DNA of 64,000 nt, from contig NZ_LDUE01000006.1 in assembly GCF_001038485.1 (NCBI RefSeq), positions 1 through 64,000 on the forward strand, in the 5' to 3' direction. The stretch's first letter is position 1; each line of letters starts with the position of its first letter. Positions 17,854 through 28,134 of the stretch are shown here, one piece after another. A program made the translations under genes and the position numbers. The notes under the pieces are model-generated. The model worked only from the letters and a program-made list of their open reading frames with translations. It did no database searches and was not told the DNA's origin. The stretch comes from Ornithinibacillus californiensis. Its GTDB lineage: Bacteria > Bacillota > Bacilli > Bacillales > Amphibacillaceae.

Positions 17854-18073
17854 CAGCCCCTCACCCTTTCAATTGTATTGATAAAAAACTACTTGTGTTG
17901 TCCAAGTTTTCGTGAACTTTCTGTTTGTTTTCTTTATATATATGAGTTTTTTTAAAAATCGTTCATAAACGAGAGTGAGAAATATGTGTTGTCTTGATTA
18001 CTTGACTTGTTTATAGTTAGTTGTTCATAATAATAAATATCATTAATTTTTCTTACAGAAAGGTGTATTTATT

Positions 18074-18688
18074 ATGAGTATAAAAGGGTTTGTCAAATCT
18101 GACTTTGACACATTCCAAATAGAAGGTTTAGACGCTCGAATGGAAGCGATCCAAAAGCGTATACAACCTAAATTTAATGAAATTGGTCAAGAGCTTGTAG
18201 ACTTTCTTTCTGCACAACTCGGGAATGAGGTCTATCTACATATTGCGAAACATGCGAGAAGAACTGTAAACCCACCTAAGGATACATGGCTTGCCATATC
18301 CCACAATAACAGAGGCTATAAAAAGCATCCGCATTTTCAAGTAGGTCTATTTGATGACCATCTATTTATTTGGCTAGCATGCATTTACGAATTAGATAGC
18401 AAAACAGATATAGCTAAAAACTTTCTTGCAAACTACAACAAATTAAAGCAGTTACCCGCCGACTTTGTTGTGTCTTTAGATCATATGAAGAAGGATTCGT
18501 TTGCTCTGAAAGATTTAGAGAAAAGTCATTTAGAACGTTTTAGAGATGTGAAAAAAGGAGAATTTCTCATTGGAAGACATGTCACTCCAGAGGATCCGGT
18601 AGTATCAAACGGTGAACAGCTTCTTAAACTAATCAAAGATACTTATCAACATTTAATACCTTTTTACCGTATAGCGCTACAATCATAA
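18074..18688 (+). CDS. yktB: YktB family protein (DUF1054, UPF0637)
   Basis: This 204-residue soluble protein belongs to the DUF1054 family. Recognisable stretches include SIKGFVKSDFDTFQIEGLDARM at the N-terminus (read in parts), KHARRTVNPPKDTWLA and HPHFQVGLFDDHLFIWLACIYE. The structure of the family is known but its function is not. The ATG at 18074 follows AAAGGTG. It stands between suhB and yktA as in B. subtilis, in its own transcription unit with a perfect terminator. Confidence 0.9.
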   Translation: MSIKGFVKSDFDTFQIEGLDARMEAIQKRIQPKFNEIGQELVDFLSAQLGNEVYLHIAKHARRTVNPPKDTWLAISHNNRGYKKHPHFQVGLFDDHLFIWLACIYELDSKTDIAKNFLANYNKLKQLPADFVVSLDHMKKDSFALKDLEKSHLERFRDVKKGEFLIGRHVTPEDPVVSNGEQLLKLIKDTYQHLIPFYRIALQS

Positions 18689-18728
18689 AAAAGCATCATC
18701 TCTCTTCAAGTGAGAGATGATGCTTTTA
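18687..18728. terminator. Bidirectional terminator between yktB and yktA
   Basis: AAAAGCATCATCTCTC pairs with GAGAGATGATGCTTTT around a short loop with A and T flanks on both sides. It begins at the yktB stop and ends at the yktA stop. Confidence 0.9.
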
Positions 18729-18995
18729 TTACATTTTAACAATTCCATTCTCAGTTTCTCTTGCCTTCTTTATTGTTTGGTAACAAGAATAGCCTGAGTC
18801 CTTTTCAAATTCTGCAAAATACTTCTTTTCTTCACTCTTCGATGGCACTACCTGCTTGAATTTCCTATATCCTGCAAGTAATATTTGCCGGTCCATACCT
18901 TTTTCATAAGCCTTCTCAACTAAGGAGAAAAACTGTACTACATCAATTACCTCTTCTTTAGTCCAACTTGTATCGAAAGGATAAGAATAGTTCAT
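18729..18995 (-). CDS. yktA: YktA family protein (UPF0223)
   Basis: This 88-residue helical protein begins MNYSYPFDTSWTKEEVIDVV and ends with YSCYQTIKKARE. Both are hallmarks of the UPF0223 family (YktA), of unknown function. The ATG at 18995 follows AGAGGTGA, which starts right at the stop of the upstream monooxygenase gene (7-base gap). The two are therefore probably translated from one message. Confidence 0.9.
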   Translation of the reverse strand: MNYSYPFDTSWTKEEVIDVVQFFSLVEKAYEKGMDRQILLAGYRKFKQVVPSKSEEKKYFAEFEKDSGYSCYQTIKKARETENGIVKM

Positions 18996-19002
18996 CTGTT
19001 AT

Positions 19003-19965
19003 TCACCTCTTATTCCATTTTTCCTGTATGAGCTCTGCCTCTGCAACAATACGATCAATTAGTTCTTTAACAGAAGGCACATCATGGATGCTTGCTGCAC
19101 CTTGGCCAGCCCAGCCAAAACCTCGTTCTGTTTCTCCATTATAAATATAATTCCTATTTGCCTGTCCACTTATGTACTCTTTTAATTCTTCATAACCTAG
19201 ATTGTCTGCTTCTAATTCTAAAATTTTATCTGTCCACGAATTTTTAAGTGCACGTGCAGGCATGCCAAGTGATCGTTTAATAACAACGGTAGAATTTTCA
19301 TCTGCTTCCAGTAACGATTGCTTATAAACCGCGTGCGCATGGATACATTCTTTCGTTGCAATGAATCGCGTTCCCATCTCAATTCCTTCTGCACCTAAGG
19401 CTAAACCAGCCATTAAACCTCTTCCATCTACAATTCCCCCAGATGCAATGACTGGGATAGACACGCCATCAACAACTTGAGGTGTTAACGCAAACGTACT
19501 TGTATCTGCTCTCCCCAGATGCCCACCTCCTTCATATCCAACGACAATAACTGCATCTGCCCCTAATTGCTCTGCCTTCTGCGCTTGTCGTTTAGCCGCA
19601 ACTAAAACAAGAGTTTTTATAGGATGGTTCTTTACCATATCAAGAACACCCTTAGGGTTACCACCGGTCACAGATACAACTGGAACCTTCTCATCGATAG
19701 CAACTTGTACCATTTGTTCAAAGGGACGATTATGCTGACCTATTGCAAAATTAACACCGAACGGTTTATTTGTAAGTTCCCGAACTCGAATAATCTCATT
19801 TCTTAGTGCCTCAGGTCCCTCGAGACTCATTGCTGTTATTTGCCCTAATGCACCAGCATTAGAAACAGCCGCCGCCAAATCAGCGTATGCTAAGTATGCT
19901 AGCCCACCTTGAATGATAGGATATTTTATATGAAGTAGTTCGGTAATTCTAGTATTCCATTCCAT
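19003..19965 (-). CDS. Nitronate monooxygenase / FabK-like FMN flavoprotein
   Basis: This 320-residue TIM-barrel flavoprotein belongs to the 2-nitropropane dioxygenase family. PIIQGGLAYLAYADLAAAVS forms the first strand, GGGHLG carries the putative catalytic His, and IPVIASGGIVDGRG and GAEGIEMGTRFIAT bind the FMN phosphate. Members oxidise alkyl nitronates such as propionate 3-nitronate. Close relatives (FabK) are enoyl-ACP reductases, so the exact activity is uncertain. The ATG at 19965 follows GGGGGAT. It forms an operon with yktA. Confidence 0.82.
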   Translation of the reverse strand: MEWNTRITELLHIKYPIIQGGLAYLAYADLAAAVSNAGALGQITAMSLEGPEALRNEIIRVRELTNKPFGVNFAIGQHNRPFEQMVQVAIDEKVPVVSVTGGNPKGVLDMVKNHPIKTLVLVAAKRQAQKAEQLGADAVIVVGYEGGGHLGRADTSTFALTPQVVDGVSIPVIASGGIVDGRGLMAGLALGAEGIEMGTRFIATKECIHAHAVYKQSLLEADENSTVVIKRSLGMPARALKNSWTDKILELEADNLGYEELKEYISGQANRNYIYNGETERGFGWAGQGAASIHDVPSVKELIDRIVAEAELIQEKWNKR

Positions 19966-20021
19966 TCAAATCCCCCTATTCTGAATCTATTCTAATCCTA
20001 TCATTTTCAGCAATAGATTCC

Positions 20022-20052
20022 AAAAAATAAAGTTGCACATGGTGTGCAACTT
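20022..20052 (-). terminator. Terminator of the SR1-like RNA
   Basis: AAGTTGCACA pairs with TGTGCAACTT around a 3-base loop. On the minus strand it is followed by TATTTTTTGG. Confidence 0.88.
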
Positions 20053-20082
20053 GTTTTTATCGAATATAATCATCATTTTTTT

Positions 20083-20199
20083 CTATTGATTGTTTGCATT
20101 AGATTTACACGTTGGGCATGTTCCATAAAGTACTACTACCTTCTCATTCTCATAATGCTCAATTGTTTCTTGGCATTGCCCACAAACAATAGTGCCCAT
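20083..20199 (-). CDS. GapA-binding peptide SR1P
   Basis: This 38-residue peptide begins MGTIVCGQCQETIEHYENEK and ends LYGTCPTCKSNANNQ, with two CxxC pairs that probably bind zinc. It closely matches SR1P, the peptide of the B. subtilis SR1 RNA, which binds glyceraldehyde-3-phosphate dehydrogenase GapA, stabilises gapA mRNA and promotes the GapA-RNase J1 interaction. RNase J1 is encoded at 30372-32039. The ATG at 20199 has GGGGAGGA 8-10 bases upstream. The upstream in-frame extension to 20268 has no binding site and spans the promoter. Confidence 0.88.
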   Translation of the reverse strand: MGTIVCGQCQETIEHYENEKVVVLYGTCPTCKSNANNQ

Positions 20200-20247
20200 A
20201 ATTTCAGATTCCTCCCCAAAAAAGTAGTGTATAACCTTATGTTTTAT

Positions 20248-20290
20248 AGTATGCAACATATACAACATATTTGCTAATTAGTATAACACA
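20248..20290 (-). promoter_or_regulatory. CcpN-type operator pair and promoter of the SR1-like RNA
   Basis: The minus strand of 20290-20280 reads TGTGTTATACT, a full match to the CcpN consensus TRTGHYATAYW. The minus strand of 20258-20248 reads TGTTGCATACT, 9 of 11 matches, and contains the predicted -10 CATACT. The two sites are 32 bases apart, about three helical turns. CcpN represses sr1, gapB and pckA in B. subtilis when glucose is present. The consensus is from memory. Confidence 0.6.
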
Positions 20291-20305
20291 TTTAATTATA
20301 AGAAA

Positions 20306-20328
20306 ACCAGTAGAATATTTCTACTGGT
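20306..20328 (-). terminator. Terminator after the deacetylase gene
   Basis: ACCAGTAGAA pairs perfectly with TTCTACTGGT around a 3-base loop, followed on the minus strand by TTTTCTTATAATT. Confidence 0.85.
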
Positions 20329-20343
20329 AAACTTTTCCGCCTG

Positions 20344-21246
20344 CTATTTACTTGTTTCTATTAGTCTTGGGTCAAGTATCTCATAACCTTGCTCTCTAAG
20401 TCCTATAACAATTTCCTTCAAAGCCTCTTTAGTCCATTCTCGATCGTGCATCAAAAGATTAGCTCCAGGCTTGAGTAGAGAGTATGGCACATCGACCTCT
20501 GGACCTTCTCCTGTTACCATTGCTGTTACTAATTTCTCTTTATCCATATAAGGGGTAAAGTAATCATAGCCATAAGACCAGTTCATTAATACCATATTTT
20601 CCTCTTCTACTATTTTCTTTGATGTATCTGTATTGACACCATGTGGTGCTCGGAAGAACTTAGGTCGTTCGCCAATTATTTCCTCAATTACATCATTTAA
20701 CTGAACAATTTCTTCTCGTTGTTTTTCTGGATTATTCTCTATACTTTTTAAGTTTACGTGGGAGTAAGTATGGTTACCAATTTCAAATCCCATTTCATGA
20801 ATTTGCTTCAACACCTCTTTTTCCTCAGGTGTATCAATGAAATGGCCATTAACAAAGAAGATTGCATCTGCGTCTAACTCAGTTAATATTTTTGCCATTT
20901 CAAGAGCATATTGGTCTGGAGCATCATCAATAGTTAGTAACACAACATTCTCATTAGTTCCTTCTTCTATCGGCACAAGTGACCAATTCTCAGATACTCG
21001 ATATTGTGCAGTTACTTCTTCATCAACACCAAGTTCTTCTTCCGAATCATCTTCAATCGGCTCTTCTGTTTCTGTAGGTGATTCTTCAGAATTGCTTTCT
21101 TGTTTTTCCTCCCCGGTTTTATCATTTGGTTGTTCTTCTACTAAATCTGGGCTTGCCTCTTCCTGCACCTTATTTTGTTCTGAGCTATTACAAGCAGCTA
21201 AAAATAAAACAAGGAATGATGTTAGGATTATTACTACAGCTCTCAT
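20344..21246 (-). CDS. Polysaccharide deacetylase lipoprotein
   Basis: This 300-residue predicted lipoprotein has a signal peptide ending LFLAAC. An acidic, Glu/Ser-rich linker of about 70 residues precedes a NodB-type deacetylase domain (about 100-290). Metal and catalytic motifs are present: LLTIDDAP carries the catalytic and metal-binding aspartates, HTYSH supplies the histidine pair and RAPHG is motif 3. TIDDAP replaces the more usual TFDDGP. It probably removes acetyl groups from peptidoglycan or another cell-wall glycan outside the membrane. The ATG at 21246 has AGGAGGG 6 bases upstream. An ATG at 21267 lacks one. It is monocistronic. Confidence 0.88.
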   Translation of the reverse strand: MRAVVIILTSFLVLFLAACNSSEQNKVQEEASPDLVEEQPNDKTGEEKQESNSEESPTETEEPIEDDSEEELGVDEEVTAQYRVSENWSLVPIEEGTNENVVLLTIDDAPDQYALEMAKILTELDADAIFFVNGHFIDTPEEKEVLKQIHEMGFEIGNHTYSHVNLKSIENNPEKQREEIVQLNDVIEEIIGERPKFFRAPHGVNTDTSKKIVEEENMVLMNWSYGYDYFTPYMDKEKLVTAMVTGEGPEVDVPYSLLKPGANLLMHDREWTKEALKEIVIGLREQGYEILDPRLIETSK

Positions 21247-21410
21247 GTCTTTCCCTCCTGATGTCATTTAACCTAATACATCTTTAGTTTAAGCTACCAA
21301 TAAAAAGAAGACAACCTTAATATTTTGTCCCGATAGTTCCTTTCATTATTGGAAATAGTAAGGACATAGTTACTTTACGAAATCCCACAGAATAGAAAGG
21401 AATTTTAGTT

Positions 21411-22934
21411 ATGAAAAAGGTATCAATGGTATTCTATATCTCAATCATTGTTAGTATTTTATTTATCATTTGGGGTGTCATACCAGATTCAGTCCTACCA
21501 AATGGAAACCTCGAGGACGTAACTTCAATAATTCAGACTTATATAGTTGATACTTTTGGTTGGTTTTATTTAATTAGTGCTTCTCTCTTTCTCATTTTTT
21601 CCTTGTTCTTAATCTTTTCAAAGTATGGAGGTATTAAGCTCGGTAAGCCAAACGATAAACCGGAATATTCATACATTACTTGGTTTGCTATGCTGTTCAG
21701 TGCTGGAATGGGAATTGGTTTAGTATTCTGGGGAGCTGCAGAGCCCCTTTCTCACTTTCATAACCCTCCTTACGGAGATGCAACTACTAATAGTGCTGCA
21801 AAAACAGCAATGCAATACAGTTTCTTTCATTGGGGTTTTCACCCTTGGGCAGTGTATGCAACGATTGCTCTTGCACTTGCCTACTTTAAATTTAGAAAGC
21901 ATTCCACTGGTTTAGTAAGTGGCATTTTAGTCCCATTGTTTGGCGAAAGGGGAAAAGAGATATGGGGGACACTAGTTGATTTTATTGTTGTATTTGCAAC
22001 TGTATTCGGTGTTGCAACATCACTAGGGTTTGGAGCAATTCAAATAAGTGGTGGATTATCATTCGTTTTTGGAATGGAGCAAACCTTTATATTACAATTG
22101 ATTATCATAGCGATTGTTACCGTTTTATACATGCTTTCCGCCTCTACTGGATTAAACAAAGGTATTAAGTTTCTAAGTAATTCCAATATCATTTTAGCGA
22201 TAGCTTTGATGAGCTTTTTACTATTTATCGGACCAACAAACTTTATCCTGAATTTATTCACTACGAGCTTTGGTAACTATATTCAAAATTTACCAAGTAT
22301 GAGTCTCCGAATGACGCCCTTTAATGAGGATAACACGAGCTGGATTAAAGGCTGGACGATATTTTATTGGGCTTGGTGGATTGCATGGGCACCTTTTGTT
22401 GGAACTTTTATAGCAAGGGTTTCACGCGGTAGAACCATTCGAGAATTTGTCCTCGGGGTATTACTCGTCCCTACCATTTTCGGTGCACTTTGGTTTACTG
22501 TTTTTGGTGGTTCTGCAATCCATCTTGAATTTTTTCAAGGAAAAGATATTTATGGTAATGTAAGTGAACTTGGTGAAGAAGTTGCCTTATTTGCCGTATT
22601 AGAGCATTTCCCGTTAGGAGCCACTATGTCTATCCTTGCGATTCTATTAATTAGTACATTTTTCATTACATCAGCTGATTCAGCTACATTTGTACTAGGG
22701 ATGCAAACTACTGGTGGACGCCTCGATCCACCAAATTCGGTAAAACTGATATGGGGTATCATTCAATCAGGTGCAGCTGCTGTACTACTATGGCAAGGCG
22801 GTTTACAAGCACTTCAAACAGCTTCCATTATAGCCGCTTTTCCGTTTACCATCATCTTGCTGTTAGTTGTTCTATCACTGCTAAAATCATTTAAACAAGA
22901 AATAAAGGAACTTGAATTAAGAAGAAAAAGCTAA
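21411..22934 (+). CDS. BCCT family betaine/choline/carnitine transporter
   Basis: This 507-residue protein with 12 predicted membrane segments belongs to the betaine-choline-carnitine transporter family. Segment 3 contains SAGMGIGLVFWGAAEPLSHF, and the substrate tryptophan box is in WTIFYWAWWIAWAPFVGTF followed by IARVSRGRTIREF. These carriers use the sodium or proton gradient to import compatible solutes such as glycine betaine under osmotic stress (OpuD or BetL in relatives). The exact substrate cannot be read from sequence. The ATG at 21411 is preceded by GAAAGGAA. It is flanked by the deacetylase (divergent) and pdhD (convergent). Confidence 0.93.
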   Translation: MKKVSMVFYISIIVSILFIIWGVIPDSVLPNGNLEDVTSIIQTYIVDTFGWFYLISASLFLIFSLFLIFSKYGGIKLGKPNDKPEYSYITWFAMLFSAGMGIGLVFWGAAEPLSHFHNPPYGDATTNSAAKTAMQYSFFHWGFHPWAVYATIALALAYFKFRKHSTGLVSGILVPLFGERGKEIWGTLVDFIVVFATVFGVATSLGFGAIQISGGLSFVFGMEQTFILQLIIIAIVTVLYMLSASTGLNKGIKFLSNSNIILAIALMSFLLFIGPTNFILNLFTTSFGNYIQNLPSMSLRMTPFNEDNTSWIKGWTIFYWAWWIAWAPFVGTFIARVSRGRTIREFVLGVLLVPTIFGALWFTVFGGSAIHLEFFQGKDIYGNVSELGEEVALFAVLEHFPLGATMSILAILLISTFFITSADSATFVLGMQTTGGRLDPPNSVKLIWGIIQSGAAAVLLWQGGLQALQTASIIAAFPFTIILLLVVLSLLKSFKQEIKELELRRKS

Positions 22935-22953
22935 TTTTTAAATACAAAAAGAA

Positions 22954-22986
22954 AGAGTGATGTATGAAGAAGTCATACATCACTCT
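22954..22986 (-). terminator. Terminator of the pdhABCD operon
   Basis: AGAGTGATGTATGA pairs perfectly with TCATACATCACTCT. On the minus strand the run TTCTTTTTGTATTT follows. The plus side lacks a T tract but the stem may also protect the transporter mRNA. Confidence 0.85.
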
Positions 22987-22994
22987 ACTCTACA

Positions 22995-24401
22995 TTAAAG
23001 CATATGAATTGGAGTTCCTAAAGCTACCTCAGCAGCTTCCATCGTAATCTCACCTAGCGTTGGATGAGCATGGATTGTTAGTGCGATATCTTCAGCTGTC
23101 ATACCAGCTTCGACGGCTAAACCAATTTCAGAGATCATGTCACTTGCATTTGGCCCTGCAATTTGACCACCTAAAATTAAACCATCTTCTTGACGTGTAA
23201 TTAGTTTCAAGAAACCGTCTGTTGAATTCAATGATAATGCGCGACCATTTGCTCCAAATGGGAACTTAGCCACTTTCACATTATAACCCGCATCCTTAGC
23301 ATCTTTTTCCGTCATACCAACGGTCGCAAGTTCAGGCTCAACAAATGCAACTGCAGGAATACCAATATAATCAATTTCAGATTTCTCACCACTAATCGCT
23401 TCTGCAGCAATTTTACCTTCATAAGAAGCTTTGTGTGCAAGTGGTGGTCCAGCAACAATATCACCGATTGCGTAGATGTTATCTATGTTCGTACGGCATT
23501 GTTTATCAATCTTAATTAATCCACGTTCGTCTAACTCAATACCAACTTGTTCTAAACCAATCTCACTTGTGTTTGGTCGACGACCTACTGTTACTAGTAC
23601 ATAGTCTGCTTCCACAGTTTCTTCTTTACCGCCAGCTTCATACGTAACTTTCACACCGTCTTTTGTTTCTTCTACACCTTTTGCCATCGCTTCAGTAATG
23701 ATAGTTGCACCTTTTTTCTTAAGGCCTTTTTTAACTAATTGTGTCATTTGTTTTTCAAATCCGCTTAGTATATCCTTGGCACCTTCTAGGAATACAACTT
23801 CCGTACCAAAATTAGCATACGCTGATCCTAACTCACTACCAACATAACCAGCACCAATAACTACTAATTTTTTAGGTACTTCTTTTAGATTCAATGCACC
23901 AGTAGAATCTAATACACGATCAGAGAATTTAAATGTTGGAATTTCGATTGGTGATGAGCCAGTCGCAATGATACAATTCTTAAATGTATAAGTTTGAGAT
24001 GACTTTTCATCCATTACTTTAGCTGTATTTTTATCAACAAAGTATACTTCACCGTTTAAGATATCCACTTTATTACCTTTTAATAGACCTTCTACACCAG
24101 AAGTTAGTTTATTTACAACGGATGCTTTCCATTCCTGAACTTTTGTAAAGTCCACAGAAACATTATCTGTTTTAATTCCAAGTGCTTCATTACCATGAGC
24201 CTTTTCTACAGAATGTCCTGCTTCAATTAATGCTTTGGATGGAATACAGCCTACATTTAAACAAACGCCACCTAGTGCACCCTTATCAACGATTGTAACT
24301 TTTTGACCTAACTGTGCAGCACGAATTGCAGCAACATATCCCCCAGGTCCTGCACCGACAACTAATGTGTCTAATTCAATTGGAAAATCTCCTACTACCA
24401 T
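22995..24401 (-). CDS. pdhD: Dihydrolipoyl dehydrogenase (E3)
   Basis: This 468-residue flavoprotein reoxidises dihydrolipoamide on E2 and passes electrons to NAD+. The FAD-binding [19 protein letters not shown], the redox disulfide [17 protein letters not shown], the NAD-binding [20 protein letters not shown] and the C-terminal active-site HAHPTLGE are all present. The ATG at 24401 follows GATGGAGG. It is the last gene of pdhABCD, 5 bases after pdhC. It may also serve the 2-oxoglutarate complex. Confidence 0.97.
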   Translation of the reverse strand: MVVGDFPIELDTLVVGAGPGGYVAAIRAAQLGQKVTIVDKGALGGVCLNVGCIPSKALIEAGHSVEKAHGNEALGIKTDNVSVDFTKVQEWKASVVNKLTSGVEGLLKGNKVDILNGEVYFVDKNTAKVMDEKSSQTYTFKNCIIATGSSPIEIPTFKFSDRVLDSTGALNLKEVPKKLVVIGAGYVGSELGSAYANFGTEVVFLEGAKDILSGFEKQMTQLVKKGLKKKGATIITEAMAKGVEETKDGVKVTYEAGGKEETVEADYVLVTVGRRPNTSEIGLEQVGIELDERGLIKIDKQCRTNIDNIYAIGDIVAGPPLAHKASYEGKIAAEAISGEKSEIDYIGIPAVAFVEPELATVGMTEKDAKDAGYNVKVAKFPFGANGRALSLNSTDGFLKLITRQEDGLILGGQIAGPNASDMISEIGLAVEAGMTAEDIALTIHAHPTLGEITMEAAEVALGTPIHML

Positions 24402-24406
24402 AATCC

Positions 24407-25681
24407 TTACGCCTCCATCATGATTAATTGTGGATCATTTAATAATCGCTTGATTTGATTTAGGGCCAATTGAGCTGTTGCGCCATCAACAATACGATGG
24501 TCAAAGCTCAATGAAACAGCAAGTACTGGAGCAATAACTATCTCCCCATTACGAACTACTGGTTTCTCAGCAATACGACCAATTCCTAAGATTGCTGCTT
24601 CTGGATAGTTAATAACAGGCGTAAACCACTGACCACCAGCCGAACCAATATTAGAAATTGTACTTGAAGCCCCTTTCATCTCATCTGGTGCTAGTTTACC
24701 ACTTCTAGCTTTTTCTGCCAATTCATTAATTTCAGCCGAAATGGCAAAGATGGATTTGCGATCTGCATTTTTTACTACAGGAACAAGTAATCCTTTATCT
24801 GTATCTGCTGCTATTCCGATATTGTAATAATGTTTCTGTACAATCTCTTCTGTAGCATCATCAATGGAAGCATTAAGAATAGGGTATTGTCTTAGAGCAG
24901 AAACTAATGCTTTTACTACATAAGGTAAATACGTTAACTTAATACCTTGATCAATTGCAGTTTGTTTGAATTTCTTACGATGTGCAACAAGTTCTGTTAC
25001 ATCTACTTCATCCATTAATGTTACGTGAGGAGCTTTTGTTTTCGAGTTAACCATTGCTTTAGCAATTGTTTTACGAATCGGACTCATTTTCTCACGAGTC
25101 TCTGGGAAGCTACCTTCTAATACAGGTGTTTTTGCAATCTTTTCGTCTGATTGTGGTGTTTCTTGAGTAGCAGTTTCTGTAACAGGTGCTCCACCACTTA
25201 AGAAAGTGTCAATATCTTCTTTTGTAATGCGTCCATTATTTCCAGAACCAGTTACCTGTTTAATATTGACATTATTGTCACGAGCATATTTACGAACAGA
25301 CGGCATCGCAATTACACGTTTGCTTTCATCTACATTACTGTCTGCTTGTGCATTGTTAGGAGCTGGATCTGTTTTAGGTGATTCTTCTTTTACTTCTTCA
25401 GCAATTACTTCACTAGAATTATCACTGCTAGCATCTTCATATCCTTCAGCATCAAAAGAGATAAGCGTATCGCCTACGATCGCAACTTCCCCTTCTTGCA
25501 CGAAAATTTTAGTAACCGTCCCTTCCACCGGAGAAGGAATTTCAACGACAGCTTTATCGTTTTGTACTTCACATAGAATATCGTCTTCTTTTACTTCGTC
25601 GCCTTCTTTTACCATCCATGAAACAATCTCACCCTCGTGGATTCCTTCTCCAATATCTGGTAATTTAAATTCAAAAGCCAT
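24407..25681 (-). CDS. pdhC: Pyruvate dehydrogenase E2, dihydrolipoamide acetyltransferase
   Basis: This 424-residue protein has one N-terminal lipoyl domain (lysine in [14 protein letters not shown], about residue 43), an acidic/Ala-Pro linker, a peripheral-subunit-binding domain (about 125-160, [13 protein letters not shown]) and a catalytic acyltransferase core (about 195-424) ending with the active-site SFDHRIVDG. It forms the core of the complex, transferring acetyl groups to CoA. The ATG at 25681 follows GAAGGAGG, 21 bases after pdhB. Confidence 0.96.
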   Translation of the reverse strand: MAFEFKLPDIGEGIHEGEIVSWMVKEGDEVKEDDILCEVQNDKAVVEIPSPVEGTVTKIFVQEGEVAIVGDTLISFDAEGYEDASSDNSSEVIAEEVKEESPKTDPAPNNAQADSNVDESKRVIAMPSVRKYARDNNVNIKQVTGSGNNGRITKEDIDTFLSGGAPVTETATQETPQSDEKIAKTPVLEGSFPETREKMSPIRKTIAKAMVNSKTKAPHVTLMDEVDVTELVAHRKKFKQTAIDQGIKLTYLPYVVKALVSALRQYPILNASIDDATEEIVQKHYYNIGIAADTDKGLLVPVVKNADRKSIFAISAEINELAEKARSGKLAPDEMKGASSTISNIGSAGGQWFTPVINYPEAAILGIGRIAEKPVVRNGEIVIAPVLAVSLSFDHRIVDGATAQLALNQIKRLLNDPQLIMMEA

Positions 25682-25702
25682 TTAAATAGCCTCCTTCTAC
25701 TT

Positions 25703-26680
25703 TTAGAAATTCACTACAGTGTTTACTTTTTCAATGATGTCATTATAGTTTGGTAACCATACTTCTTCCGCTTCTGAGAATGGATACACCGTATCAGGTG
25801 CAGTAACACGTAATACTGGAGCTTCTAAATGTAAAATTGCTCTTTCTTGAATTTCTGCAACAACATTCGCAGCTATACCAGCTTGGCGTTGTGCTTCTTG
25901 TACTACTACAACACGATTGGTTTTCTTAACTGATTCCAAAATGGTTTCCATGTCAATCGGTGATACAGTACGCAAATCAATTACTTCAACATCGATTCCA
26001 TTTTTCTCCAGTTCTTCTGCTGCTTTTAAGGATGCATGCACCATTGCACCGTAAGTTACAATAGTCACATCTTTCCCTTCACGTTTTACATCAGCTTTTC
26101 CAATCTCAATCGTATATTCTCCCTCTGGGACTTCACCACGGAATGAACGGTATAATTTCATATGTTCTAAATAAATAACTGGATCATTATCACGAATTGC
26201 TGAGATTAAAAGACCTTTAGCATCATAAGGAGTAGATGGAATAACTACCTTTAATCCAGGTTGTTGTGCCATTAATCCTTCCAAGGAATCCGCATGAAGT
26301 TCTGGTGTGTGTACCCCACCCCCAAATGGTGAACGTACTGTGATAGGAGCTGTTTGTGTCCCACCAGAACGATAACGCATACGTGCCATTTGACCACTAA
26401 TAGAATCAATAACTTCATAGACAAAGCCGAAGAACTGAATCTCAGGTACTGGGCGATATCCTTGTAATGCTAAACCGATCGCAAGTCCCCCAATTCCTGA
26501 TTCAGCTAATGGTGTATCAAACACACGATCTTCCCCGAATTCTTTTTGTAGACCTTCCGTAGCACGGAATACACCACCATTTTGGCCGACATCTTCACCA
26601 AACACTAATACGTTTTCATCTTTTTTGAGTTCCACGCGTAGTGCATCAGTGATTGCTTGAATCATTGTCATTTGTGCCAT
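25703..26680 (-). CDS. pdhB: Pyruvate dehydrogenase E1 beta subunit
   Basis: This 325-residue transketolase-type subunit pairs with PdhA to decarboxylate pyruvate on thiamine diphosphate. [19 protein letters not shown] includes the glutamate that activates the cofactor. [38 protein letters not shown] and the C-terminal [15 protein letters not shown] are typical. The ATG at 26680 follows AAAGGAGT, which overlaps the pdhA end (3-base gap), so translation is coupled. Confidence 0.96.
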   Translation of the reverse strand: MAQMTMIQAITDALRVELKKDENVLVFGEDVGQNGGVFRATEGLQKEFGEDRVFDTPLAESGIGGLAIGLALQGYRPVPEIQFFGFVYEVIDSISGQMARMRYRSGGTQTAPITVRSPFGGGVHTPELHADSLEGLMAQQPGLKVVIPSTPYDAKGLLISAIRDNDPVIYLEHMKLYRSFRGEVPEGEYTIEIGKADVKREGKDVTIVTYGAMVHASLKAAEELEKNGIDVEVIDLRTVSPIDMETILESVKKTNRVVVVQEAQRQAGIAANVVAEIQERAILHLEAPVLRVTAPDTVYPFSEAEEVWLPNYNDIIEKVNTVVNF

Positions 26681-26683
26681 TGT

Positions 26684-27772
<1,089 letters not shown>

Positions 27773-27961
27773 TCACCTCTTCCTTTCTTTATATCCTTTA
27801 ATATTTATCTTTATTATCCTTCCCAAAAATATGGGAAATCTGTACCCATTTGCTTATATTTATGTTTAATTGCAAATCGGTTGTAATCTTACGTTGAGGA
27901 ACAGTCACAGGCTGTTACATAAAATCCGCAAAAATAACTGGTACAATATGATTACATTTAA

Positions 27962-27991
27962 AGTGTAGCGCATACAATTCCATTCGGTCAA
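27962..27991 (-). promoter_or_regulatory. Likely promoter of pdhABCD in a 368-base gap
   Basis: On the minus strand TTGACC (27991-27986) and TACACT (27967-27962) are separated by 18 bases. This leaves a leader of about 190 bases before the pdhA start. The rest of the 27767-28134 gap is AT-rich, with repeated GTTA/TAAC-type words near 27905-27920 and 28040-28076 whose meaning I cannot tell. Confidence 0.5.
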
Positions 27992-28088
27992 CTACTTTGT
28001 TTTATTTTATTACTCGTTTTTTAATATTTTTATAACTAACTGTAAGCTGTTATAGTTTAACGTTAGACCTGTTACATTTTCACCAAAA

Positions 28089-28119
28089 TAAAAACTCATC
28101 GAATAATCGATGAGTTTTT
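28089..28119 (-). terminator. Terminator after ykyA
   Basis: AAAAACTCATCGA pairs with TCGATGAGTTTTT around ATAA, and the minus strand continues ATTTTGG. Confidence 0.88.
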
Positions 28120-28134
28120 ATATATAAGCCATAT

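Larger units (their letters stand above)
20022..20242 (-). ncRNA. SR1-like dual-function regulatory RNA
   Basis: About 220 bases are bounded by a predicted sigma-A promoter (-35 TTAGCA at 20277-20272, 18 bases, -10 CATACT at 20253-20248) and by a minus-strand terminator at 20052-20022. Inside lies the SR1P peptide ORF with a strong GGGGAGGA binding site. B. subtilis SR1 is about 205 nt, is CcpN-repressed, base-pairs with ahrC mRNA and encodes SR1P. Peptide, length, operator motifs and location between pdhABCD and yktA all agree. Any ahrC-pairing region was not tested. The 5' end is an estimate. Confidence 0.75.

Noticed and set aside
20837-21271. 144-codon ORF opposite the deacetylase gene
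   Set aside because: It is a Ser-rich shadow of the Glu-rich coding strand, with no ribosome binding site.
25206-25685. 159-codon ORF opposite pdhC
   Set aside because: Antisense shadow of a certain gene, Ser/Thr-rich, no binding site.
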